From contig CAYOZL010000089.1 in assembly GCA_964408435.1 (NCBI GenBank), forward strand, positions 1 to 5,802: a stretch of 5,802 nt of DNA, given 5' to 3'. The notes beneath the pieces are model-generated. The model was not told the DNA's origin and searched no databases. It saw nothing but the letters and a program-made list of their open reading frames with translations. The DNA is from CAYOZL01 sp964408435. Its GTDB lineage: Bacteria; Bdellovibrionota_C; UBA2361; SZUA-149; CAYOZL01. Positions within the stretch are counted from its first letter, which is position 1, and each line of letters begins with the position of its first letter. This document shows, one piece after another, positions 1-5,542 of the stretch. The translations under genes and the position numbers were made by a program.

Positions 1-97
1 TTACAAGATCAGACTGCTATTAAGGTTTCTTAGGCGAAACTCAGGTTTATAATAAATTAATTTTTTATGGGTTCGGTTCACTTGTTTTAAAACCTTC

Positions 98-598
98 TTA
101 ATTTTTAAGATTACAGACCAATTTTTTTGAAGCTACGATTCTTTTTACTCTCGTTGTGCCTGTCTCTTCTCTTCTTATGAGATTAATCTCTTCAAGAAAT
201 TCCACAGAGTCGCTTAACCTCTTTACTCCAAGTGCCTGTTTTATCTCTGAAGTTGTTGCGCCACCAGGAATCATACTTGCCATTAGGATTGTTAGGTAAG
301 TAATAAGTTGTGTTTGTCTGGCATTTTTAACGTGTTTTGAAAGAGCTTCTAGGAAGGCATCAATTCCAAAAACATACTCTAAAAGCTTTATTGGTATGTC
401 TTCTGAGCCTGTTTCGAGAGTGCGTGTAAGTAATGAGCTGATTCCTAGTAGGGCAGCATCGTTTTCTTTTTCTATCCTTTCGACTTTAACACCTATTGGA
501 TACTTTTCTGGAATTTGGCTGTGAAGAATTACAAGAGAGATTCTGATTGCATTCATTTGGGCAATTTTAGCCGCAGCAATTTTATTTTGTGTAAACAT
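98..598 (-). CDS. Hypothetical protein with probable C-terminal winged-helix domain
   Basis: This is a 166-residue soluble protein that I do not recognise as a named family. The N-terminal part (about 1-90) looks mainly helical, with no signal peptide or membrane span. From about residue 96 the pattern suits a winged helix-turn-helix: a helix (TQLITYLTILMAS), a short helix starting TTSEIKQALGV, a third helix (RLSDSVEFLEEINLIRRE), then a basic beta-wing (TTRVKRIVASKK). That layout resembles small DNA-binding regulators of the MarR/Rrf2 kind, but this is a judgement from pattern only. The ATG at 596-598 is preceded by AAGAAGG (plus 610-616) with an 11-nt gap, which supports this start. A perfect 12-bp inverted repeat lies 28-57 bp upstream and could be its own operator. 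It lies downstream of hppA on the same strand, so co-transcription is possible. The coding region is probably real; its function is uncertain. Confidence 0.75.
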   Translation of the reverse strand: MFTQNKIAAAKIAQMNAIRISLVILHSQIPEKYPIGVKVERIEKENDAALLGISSLLTRTLETGSEDIPIKLLEYVFGIDAFLEALSKHVKNARQTQLITYLTILMASMIPGGATTSEIKQALGVKRLSDSVEFLEEINLIRREETGTTRVKRIVASKKLVCNLKN

Positions 599-625
599 TA
601 TTCGCTCAACCTTCTTTTACAAGTG

Positions 626-655
626 AACTAAACTTAGCTTTAACTAAGTTTAGTT
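626..655. repeat. Perfect 12-bp inverted repeat between hppA and the downstream gene
   Basis: The arms AACTAAACTTAG (626-637) and CTAAGTTTAGTT (644-655) are exact reverse complements around a 6-nt loop. On the minus strand the element sits between the hppA stop and the start of the 98-598 gene. No T-run follows the hairpin in either direction, so it is not a classical intrinsic terminator. An ATTATG box (656-661), which reads CATAAT on the minus strand, abuts it and could be a -10 element for the downstream gene. If so, the repeat would cover the transcription start as an operator would. The roles are inferred; the repeat itself is certain. Confidence 0.8.
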
Positions 656-720
656 ATTATGGTTTTCCCGAATAAGAAAATTTAAATAGCGAGCTTTAAG
701 TCTGTCTTTTCTTTTTTTTA

Positions 721-2874
721 CTAAGAAATAACAGTTAAAAACGGAGCAATAGTTAATCCAACTAAACAAGTAAGCTTAATTAGAATATTCATTGATGGCC
801 CAGATGTATCTTTAAATGGGTCTCCAACAGTATCACCAGTAACAGCTGCTTTATGTGGGTCAGAGCCTTTGTAGTACATCTCACCATTTATCTCTACGCC
901 TGTTTCAAAAGACTTCTTAGCGTTATCCCATGCACCACCTGCGTTTGATTGGAATATAGCCCAAATAACGCCTGAGACTGTTACTCCTGCCATGTATCCA
1001 CCAAGAGCTTCTGCGCCCATTGTGAAGCCTACAATTATTGGAACAATTATTGTTATTGCTCCAGGCATCATCATTTCTCTTAGAGCCGCTTTTGTAGAAA
1101 TTTCTACACATGCTGCGTAATCAGGTGTTCCAGTTCCTTCTAGGATTCCAGGAATTTCTTTAAACTGTCTTCTAACTTCGTTAACCATATCCATTGCTGC
1201 TCTTCCCACTGCAGACATTGCAAGGGCAGAGAAAACTACTGGAATCATTCCACCAATAAATAGTGCAGCTAGAACTTTTGCATCAAAGATATTAATTCCT
1301 TTAATTCCAGTTAAAGTTACGTATGCAGCAAATAGTGCTAGAGCAGTTAGTGCGGCTGAAGCAATTGCAAAGCCTTTACCGATTGCTGCAGTAGTGTTTC
1401 CAACTGAATCTAATATGTCAGTTCTTTCTCTTACTTCTTTAGGTAGTTCAGCCATCTCAGCTATACCACCAGCGTTATCCGCAATAGGTCCAAAAGCATC
1501 AATTGCTAATTGCATTGCAGTAGTAGCCATCATTGCACTTGCTGCAATTCCAACACCATAGAATCCAGCGCATGAGTAAGCAGCCCAAATTGCAAATGCA
1601 AATAAAATAGTAGGCGTGCAAGTAGACATCATTCCAACAGATAGCCCAGCAATAATATTTGTAGCACCACCTGTTGCAGATTGTGTAACTATTTCCATTA
1701 CAGGTTTTGTTCCTAGTGCTGTGTAGTATTCAGTAATCATCGAAATTACAGCTCCAACAACTAAGCCAACTACAACTGCAAAAAATACATATGTAGAAGT
1801 TGTTTCCATCATAGAGAATTCTCCTGAATGAAAAACGCTCATAGTGATTTTAGCAGGTAGCATTATTTTGATAGCAAAGAATGATGCTACCCCAGTTAAA
1901 ATAATTGAAACCCAGTTGCCTCTATTCAGTGCAGATTGAACAGAATCTGAAGTAGCATTTTCTTCATTGATTCTAACTAGTTTCATTCCAATAATTGAAA
2001 ATATTATTCCGAGTCCTGCTATTAGCATTGGAAGTAGTATTGGTCCCATGCCAGCAAAGTTATCTTCTAAGCTTCCGCCCATGTCTCTAATAACGTAGTT
2101 ACCTAGAACCATTGAAGCTAGAACAGTTGCAACATAAGAACCGAATAAGTCAGCTCCCATTCCTGCAACATCACCAACGTTATCTCCAACATTATCTGCA
2201 ATTGTTGCTGGGTTCCTAGGGTCATCTTCAGGTATTCCTGCTTCAACTTTACCAACTAAGTCAGCTCCAACATCTGCAGCTTTAGTATAAATTCCACCAC
2301 CAACTCTTGCGAAAAGAGCAATTGATTCTGCGCCAAGAGAAAAGCCAGCAAGCGTTTCTAGAACGATTGACATGTCTTCAGTGTTTGTCCAAGTTCCACC
2401 CATTAGCTTGCAATATAAAAGTGCAAAAACTGTTCCTAAGCCAAATACTGCTAAGCCAGCAACCCCTAAGCCCATTACCGAGCCGCCTTTAAAAGAAACT
2501 TCTAGAGCTTTTGATAAACTTGTTCTTGCCGCTTGAGTTGTTCTTACGTTTCCTTTGGTAGCAATTTTCATTCCAACTAAGCCAGCAATAATAGAACTTA
2601 GTGCTCCGAATATGAATGCTAAAACTATTGACCAATGTTGTGAGTGTCCTATGCTAGCAAGTGCTGCAAGTAGTATTGATGCAATTACAATAAAGATAGC
2701 AAGTATACGATACTCTGCTTTTAAAAACGCCATTGCTCCATCAGCAATAGAGTTTGCAATGCCTTGCATCTTTTCATTTCCAGCATCTTGTTTGGTTACC
2801 CAAGAAGACAGGATGAACATGTAGACTAAAGCGATTATTCCAAAAAGTGGTATTAAGTAGACTAGGTTTTGCAT
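721..2874 (-). CDS. hppA: K+-dependent membrane-bound pyrophosphatase (ion-pumping)
   Basis: HppA hydrolyses pyrophosphate in the cytoplasm and uses the energy to pump H+ (or Na+) across the inner membrane. At 717 residues with many hydrophobic spans it is full length for the family. The hallmark motifs are present in order: DVGADLVGKVE at 201-211, the Asp-rich DNVGDNVGDVAGMGADLFGSY at 227-247, DAFGPIADNAGGIAEM at 459-474, and GDTVGDPFKDTSGPSMN at 680-696 followed by Lys700. Ala496 and Gly499 in GNTTAAIGKG replace the Lys/Thr pair of K+-independent enzymes, which marks the K+-stimulated class. Position 245 is Gly rather than the Glu of Na+ pumps (DLFESY), and 249 is Ala rather than the Glu of plant-type pumps (GSYAE). 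Glu183 in GAESIALF may take over the gate role, which favours H+ pumping. The ATG (2872-2874) has no clear Shine-Dalgarno sequence. The stop is at 721-723. Confidence 0.98.
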   Translation of the reverse strand: MQNLVYLIPLFGIIALVYMFILSSWVTKQDAGNEKMQGIANSIADGAMAFLKAEYRILAIFIVIASILLAALASIGHSQHWSIVLAFIFGALSSIIAGLVGMKIATKGNVRTTQAARTSLSKALEVSFKGGSVMGLGVAGLAVFGLGTVFALLYCKLMGGTWTNTEDMSIVLETLAGFSLGAESIALFARVGGGIYTKAADVGADLVGKVEAGIPEDDPRNPATIADNVGDNVGDVAGMGADLFGSYVATVLASMVLGNYVIRDMGGSLEDNFAGMGPILLPMLIAGLGIIFSIIGMKLVRINEENATSDSVQSALNRGNWVSIILTGVASFFAIKIMLPAKITMSVFHSGEFSMMETTSTYVFFAVVVGLVVGAVISMITEYYTALGTKPVMEIVTQSATGGATNIIAGLSVGMMSTCTPTILFAFAIWAAYSCAGFYGVGIAASAMMATTAMQLAIDAFGPIADNAGGIAEMAELPKEVRERTDILDSVGNTTAAIGKGFAIASAALTALALFAAYVTLTGIKGINIFDAKVLAALFIGGMIPVVFSALAMSAVGRAAMDMVNEVRRQFKEIPGILEGTGTPDYAACVEISTKAALREMMMPGAITIIVPIIVGFTMGAEALGGYMAGVTVSGVIWAIFQSNAGGAWDNAKKSFETGVEINGEMYYKGSDPHKAAVTGDTVGDPFKDTSGPSMNILIKLTCLVGLTIAPFLTVIS

Positions 2875-2893
2875 AGTAAAATAGTGTTTAATT

Positions 2894-2924
2894 AATATAA
2901 AAATATGAAATAATTAGTTGTGAA
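2894..2924 (-). promoter_or_regulatory. Candidate hppA promoter
   Basis: On the minus strand TTCACA (plus 2919-2924) matches the -35 consensus at five of six positions. TATATT (plus 2894-2899) matches the -10 consensus at five of six. The 19-nt spacer is longer than ideal. It would give a short 5' leader in front of the hppA ATG, which lacks an obvious ribosome binding site. In AT-rich DNA such matches occur by chance, so this is weak. The -35 box overlaps the GAAGCTTC palindrome. Confidence 0.25.
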
Positions 2925-3113
2925 GCTTCTTACAACAATATTTCAGTAAAAATAGTTAAAATTCCATTAAAAACAAGCATATAGCTTTGTCTTTAATCTT
3001 ATTTACGGGCGTAAGTATTAACCTACTTAGTTCTATAGGTAAAGTTTAATGACTTTCTATCTTTTTGAGTATAAAAATAGCCGGTTAAGTGTTTGTAATA
3101 ACTAGATAAAAAA

Positions 3114-3155
3114 ATTGAATCCAATTTTGTAATTATTGAATCTTAGTTTGTATAG
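3114..3155. repeat. Two imperfect 21-bp tandem units
   Basis: Two adjacent 21-bp units, 3114-3134 and 3135-3155, match at about 15 of 21 positions. Both begin with ATTGAATC and both carry TTTGTA at the same offset (3126 and 3147). The next TTTGTA is at 3169, 22 bp further on, so the motif recurs at about two helical turns on one face of the DNA. This could be an array of protein-binding sites upstream of the zinc-finger gene. Confidence 0.5.
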
Positions 3156-3168
3156 CTTATGTAACAGA

Positions 3169-3250
3169 TTTGTAACATAGGGTTTAAAGAACAGGTTTTA
3201 CTAGAAATATTTTGTAATACGCTTTTAGAGCAGGTTTTTCTAAAGATTTT
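3169..3250. repeat. Imperfect ~40-bp tandem duplication upstream of the zinc-finger gene
   Basis: The segments 3169-3210 and 3211-3250 align over their full length with a few short gaps. Both start with TTTGTAA. Both then contain AGA-CAGG or AGAGCAGG followed by TTTT, with CAGGTTTT-N-CTA at 3192-3203 and 3231-3242, and both end in an ATTTT-like tract. The second copy ends about 20 bp before the AAGGAG ribosome binding site. It therefore lies in the likely leader or promoter of the gene at 3288. The duplication is visible in the bases; any regulatory role is inferred. Confidence 0.55.
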
Positions 3251-3287
3251 AAGAAGATTTAACGATTTAATAAGGAGAATATAAAAA

Positions 3288-3545
3288 ATGAATTCTAACA
3301 CTGTAGAGAATCTAAGAGATTATAAAATGAATTGTGACGAAATTAAAGACCTATCTAGTAGCTATGTAGACTTTAGCTGTAATAGCTTTGATTCAATGGC
3401 AATTTCTGAGCATATTAAGCATTGTGAGAGCTGTGAAAAGTTTATTTCTGAGATGAACCAACTTAAGGCTTGGTCTAAGTCCTTATCAAATACAACAATT
3501 CCTGAGGACGTATCTAAAAGGCTAAGACAAAAGCTAGGACTATAG
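3288..3545 (+). CDS. Small zinc-finger protein, anti-sigma factor (ZAS/zf-HC2) type
   Basis: This is an 85-residue protein with the layout of a zinc-binding anti-sigma domain: MNCDEIKDLSSSYVD (14-28), then the His-x3-Cys-x2-Cys signature HIKHCESC (42-49). Cys16, His42, Cys46 and Cys49 are the likely zinc ligands. In this family the domain binds a sigma factor, sometimes releasing it when thiols are oxidised. The rest (50-85) is helical and charged, with no membrane span, so the protein is predicted to be cytoplasmic. No sigma factor gene lies next to it, which is unusual, so the partner is unknown. The ATG at 3288 has a strong AAGGAG (3272-3277) 10 nt upstream. The internal ATG at 3327 (Met14) matches the usual domain start better but lacks a good ribosome binding site. 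The stop codon lies in the left arm of an inverted repeat. It could also be a plain zinc-binding protein with no sigma factor target. Confidence 0.8.
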   Translation: MNSNTVENLRDYKMNCDEIKDLSSSYVDFSCNSFDSMAISEHIKHCESCEKFISEMNQLKAWSKSLSNTTIPEDVSKRLRQKLGL

Positions 3546-3616
3546 TTGACTTAGCTTAATTTTCAGTTTGAAGGCTAAAGCCTAATTTTACCAAAAATCA
3601 ATCTAAGTCAACTATA
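3541..3616. repeat. Large inverted repeat overlapping the stop codon of the zinc-finger gene
   Basis: TATAGTTGACTTAG (3541-3554) and CTAAGTCAACTATA (3603-3616) are perfect 14-bp arms enclosing 48 bp. The inner flanks continue with partial pairing, and a second small hairpin, AGGC-TAAA-GCCT (3572-3583), sits in the middle. The TAG stop at 3543-3545 lies inside the left arm. No T-tract follows, so a standard intrinsic terminator is unlikely. It could be an mRNA 3'-end stabilising structure, a small mobile palindrome or a protein-binding site. Confidence 0.75.
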
Positions 3617-3638
3617 TCTGTTTCCGCTGCGCTGAGCA

Positions 3639-3686
3639 TATAACTAGTTATGATTTATAAGAAAAACTAAATCACGACTAGTTATA
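3639..3686. repeat. 18-bp inverted repeat next to the operon promoter
   Basis: The left arm TATAACTAGTTATGATTT (3639-3656) pairs with 3669-3686 at 16 of 18 positions around a 12-nt A-rich loop. The left arm contains a perfect 12-bp palindrome, ATAACTAGTTAT (3640-3651). ACTAGTTAT also appears as a direct repeat at 3643 and 3677. The element ends 5 bp before a TATAAT box, so it covers the place where a -35 element would be. That position suits an operator or activator site. It lacks a following T-run, which argues against a terminator. Confidence 0.7.
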
Positions 3687-3691
3687 GGAAG

Positions 3692-3697
3692 TATAAT
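3692..3697 (+). promoter_or_regulatory. Candidate -10 box for the downstream operon
   Basis: A perfect TATAAT lies 43 bp before the GTG start at 3740. The bases 17 nt upstream (AAATCA, 3669-3674) do not resemble a -35 box. Any promoter here would probably need an activator, and the adjacent inverted repeat is a natural candidate site for one. TATAAT also arises by chance in AT-rich DNA. Confidence 0.4.
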
Positions 3698-3739
3698 CCA
3701 GCTTGGCTTAATTTTTGATGCTATGTTAATTAGTTTTAA

Positions 3740-3895
3740 GTGAAAACAAAGACCTTATTAATTTTAATTATATCTGTATTAATACTTTTATTAGTTTTAA
3801 TAGGGGTTCTTTGGTTCTTTTTCTTGGGACGTTCTAAGGGAGAGGATGATTCGAATAGGAAATGGACTGATCCTAAATATAGACAGAAATTTTGA
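3740..3895 (+). CDS. Small single-span membrane protein (51 aa)
   Basis: This is a short open frame starting with GTG directly after an in-frame TAA (3737-3739), so GTG is the earliest possible start. The protein begins MKTKTLLILIISVL, has one strongly hydrophobic span (about residues 5-29), and ends in a polar, charged tail (GRSKGEDDSNRKWTDPKYRQ). That is a sensible design for a bitopic inner-membrane microprotein. Its TGA stop lies 11 bp before the ATG of the next gene, which suggests a shared transcript. No good ribosome binding site precedes the GTG, which lowers confidence. I do not recognise a family. It could be a small partner of the lipoprotein or VKOR-DsbA enzyme encoded downstream, but only position supports that. 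Confidence 0.5.
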   Translation: MKTKTLLILIISVLILLLVLIGVLWFFFLGRSKGEDDSNRKWTDPKYRQKF

Positions 3896-3896
3896 C

Positions 3897-3901
3897 AGGG
3901 G
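3897..3901 (+). promoter_or_regulatory. Ribosome binding site deciding the lipoprotein start
   Basis: AGGGG lies 5 nt before the ATG at 3907. The frame can also start at TTG 3892, which overlaps the preceding TGA but has no ribosome binding site, or at ATG 3922, which has a weaker AGAG upstream. This site favours 3907. Confidence 0.5.
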
Positions 3902-3906
3902 CTTTG

Positions 3907-4371
3907 ATGATTAGAGCTTTAATGAAAAGCATTGCTTTTTTAATTCTTACACTATTATTTTCGATTTCATGCTCTAGTAAGAATATACGATCTACTTCAG
4001 ATCGTTTTAAGGTATCTGTTAGCTCTGATGGCAGGACTCTATCAAATTTTAATCAAGTTCTTATTCATAGAGTTGAGGTGAATAAGTCCGATTTAAATAG
4101 GCTATATAAAAAAGGCATTCAAAGCTTAGATTCAACATTAGAAAAGGATATTAGAGGAAGTGTTGTTGGTATTAGTATTAAAAGCAGTAGAGCTAGAAAG
4201 ATATTTAACTTGCTAGAAAAAGATGTGATTTCTAGTATAGGTAGACTTAAGATATCTTCTGTAAAAGATTTTTGGAATATTGGAAGAGTAATGGAGCTAC
4301 AGGGTAAAGTTGATATTACTGTAATTAGAAATGGGCAATCACTTAAATTTATTTATTTTTTAAATGGCTGA
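3907..4371 (+). CDS. Probable lipoprotein with degenerate PDZ/GspC-like C-terminus
   Basis: This is a 154-residue protein with a signal peptide: MIRALMK, a hydrophobic core (8-18), then FSISC with Cys22 as the likely lipidated residue. The Ser at -3 makes the lipobox imperfect, so a cleaved or anchored non-lipidated form remains possible. The stretch from about 53 to 152 follows the C-terminal region of type II secretion protein GspC: HRVEVNKSDLNRLYKKG, then a PDZ-like run of VVGISI (86-91), LLEKDVISSIGRLKISS (102-118) and VDITVIRNGQSLKFIYFL (135-152). The usual GD and NG pairs read KD and IG, so the peptide groove may be altered. It would sit in the periplasm and may bind another envelope protein. 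No other secretion genes are in the window, so I do not call it GspC. It overlaps the VKOR-DsbA gene by 8 bp. Confidence 0.75.
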   Translation: MIRALMKSIAFLILTLLFSISCSSKNIRSTSDRFKVSVSSDGRTLSNFNQVLIHRVEVNKSDLNRLYKKGIQSLDSTLEKDIRGSVVGISIKSSRARKIFNLLEKDVISSIGRLKISSVKDFWNIGRVMELQGKVDITVIRNGQSLKFIYFLNG

Positions 4372-5542
4372 TATTAACAAAAGGATATTGATTTTAGCTC
4401 TTTTCGGAGCAGTTATTAGTGTCTACTTAGTTTACCATCATGTAAACGTTGTTGGCGGTTACAATCTAGGTCAATCGCTTTGTAATGTTAGCTCAAGTTT
4501 TAATTGTGATGATGTAGCAAAGAGCAAGTATTCTTCATTATTTGGCATGCCTGTTGCTAGTTTTGGTTTATTTTATTTTTTACTACTTGCTTATGTAAAT
4601 ACCAAGCTAGAGAACTCTAGGCTTAATCTAGTTTGTTTTAGTGTGCTAGTAGCTTTGGTGCCTAGTGCATTACTACTTTTTTTATCTGTTTTTGTAATAA
4701 AAAAGTTTTGTTTATTTTGTATGCTATTAGATTTAATTCTAATTAGTCTTTTGTTTCTTAGTTATAAATATCTAAAATTAAGCGAGGTAGTTAAAGATGC
4801 TCTTGCTTTATTGAAACCTAAGTTTTTATTTTTTACTTTCTTAGCAGGGTTATTTTCACTCTTTTTACCTTCTTTACTTAAGAGTTTTGTTTTTGAGGCA
4901 GCCTTAGATGATTCAGAAATTAGGAAGGTATACAGTGCTTGGAATTCTAATGAGTTTGTTGATTTAGAAATTAATTGTAGTGGGGATGTTAGCAGTGATT
5001 TTTGTAAAGGTAATAATGATGCAAAAGTAACAATTGTTGAATTTAGTGATTTTCAATGTCCTTTTTGTAAATTAGCAGCTTATAAAATTAATCAAATTTA
5101 TAATAAAAATATTAAGATAGGTCTTAACGAAGTAAGAGTTGTTTTTAAAAATTTTCCTCTAGATGTGCAGTGTAACGATTTGTTTCAGAGTGCTCCTCAT
5201 CAACTAGCATGTCAGGCTGCGATTTTTGCAAGGTGTGCGGGAGTGCAAGGGAAGTTTTGGGAATATAGTAATAGTTTATTTTCTCTTGATTACCTTGATT
5301 GGAAAATAGAGAATATATTAGCAATTTCAGACCAACTTGGTCTTGATACAGAAAGAATTAATAAATGTGCTGCAGATAAAAATACACTACTTAGAACTAA
5401 AAAAGATGTTAATTTAGGAAATAAAATTGGAATTAGTTCAACTCCTACAATTTTTATTAATGGTAAAAAAGTAAAGTTAGACAGGTTAGATCAATTAGAG
5501 AAGTTAGTAGAGAAAATCTTAGGACAAAGCCTTGAATCATAA
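4364..5542 (+). CDS. VKOR-DsbA fusion: disulfide-bond-forming membrane enzyme
   Basis: This 392-residue fusion is predicted to make disulfide bonds in periplasmic proteins and pass the electrons to quinone. Residues 1-140 form a VKOR domain with four spans (about 8-28, 63-80, 87-110, 116-136). Its loop cysteines Cys40 and Cys48 are seven residues apart, as in human VKOR, and CLFC (116-119) is the quinone-side pair. A fifth span (about 152-172) carries the chain to the periplasm, where residues about 215-390 form a DsbA/thioredoxin_4 domain with catalytic CPFC (232-235), FKNFPL (261-266), CAGVQGKFWEY (291-301) and the cis-Pro loop STPT (359-362). Extra cysteines (205, 214, 270, 283) may form structural disulfides. 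VKOR replaces DsbB here and feeds its own fused DsbA partner. The ATG overlaps the previous stop by 8 bp and lacks a ribosome binding site, so translational coupling is likely. Confidence 0.95.
   Translation: MADINKRILILALFGAVISVYLVYHHVNVVGGYNLGQSLCNVSSSFNCDDVAKSKYSSLFGMPVASFGLFYFLLLAYVNTKLENSRLNLVCFSVLVALVPSALLLFLSVFVIKKFCLFCMLLDLILISLLFLSYKYLKLSEVVKDALALLKPKFLFFTFLAGLFSLFLPSLLKSFVFEAALDDSEIRKVYSAWNSNEFVDLEINCSGDVSSDFCKGNNDAKVTIVEFSDFQCPFCKLAAYKINQIYNKNIKIGLNEVRVVFKNFPLDVQCNDLFQSAPHQLACQAAIFARCAGVQGKFWEYSNSLFSLDYLDWKIENILAISDQLGLDTERINKCAADKNTLLRTKKDVNLGNKIGISSTPTIFINGKKVKLDRLDQLEKLVEKILGQSLES
5521..5524 (+). promoter_or_regulatory. Ribosome binding site for the TTG start of the glycosylase gene
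   Basis: AGGA lies 7 nt before TTG at 5532, inside the end of the VKOR-DsbA gene. The frame is closed upstream by TAG at 5520-5522 and has no ATG before the conserved core, so this site decides the start. Confidence 0.6.

Larger units (their letters stand above)
2875..3287. other. Divergent intergenic region between hppA and the zinc-finger gene
   Basis: I find no convincing gene in this 413-bp AT-rich stretch. It must carry the promoters for hppA (leftward) and for the zinc-finger gene (rightward). Small symmetric elements are visible: GAAGCTTC at 2922-2929 inside GTTGT/ACAAC (2917-2921 and 2932-2936), TTACG-GG-CGTAA at 3003-3014, ACCTA/TAGGT at 3021-3025 and 3036-3040, and AAAATTG/CAATTTT at 3111-3117 and 3122-3128. 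The right-hand part (about 3092-3250) holds imperfect tandem repeats, listed separately. ATAACTAG at 3098-3105 recurs in the inverted repeat at 3639-3686. Confidence 0.6.

Noticed and set aside
1..33. Possible end of a plus-strand gene (LQDQTAIKVS then TAG) at the left edge
   Set aside because: Only ten residues are visible and other frames are open for similar lengths, so no gene can be supported.
23..42. GTTTC-TTAGGC-GAAAC hairpin as a terminator
   Set aside because: The stem is only 5 bp and is not directly followed by a T-run.
701..719. T-rich tract next to the hppA stop as an intrinsic terminator
   Set aside because: It reads as T-rich only on the plus strand, where no gene ends, and has no strong hairpin before it.
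923..1111. Minus-strand open frame of 62 codons inside hppA
   Set aside because: It is an out-of-frame shadow of the conserved hppA sequence with no family features.
2307..2824. Plus-strand open frames (2307-2492 and 2555-2824) opposite hppA
   Set aside because: They lie antisense to a well-conserved coding region and show no domain pattern or ribosome binding site of note.
3892..3906. TTG at 3892 as the start of the lipoprotein gene
   Set aside because: It overlaps the previous stop but lacks a ribosome binding site; ATG 3907 has AGGGG close upstream and gives a more typical signal peptide.
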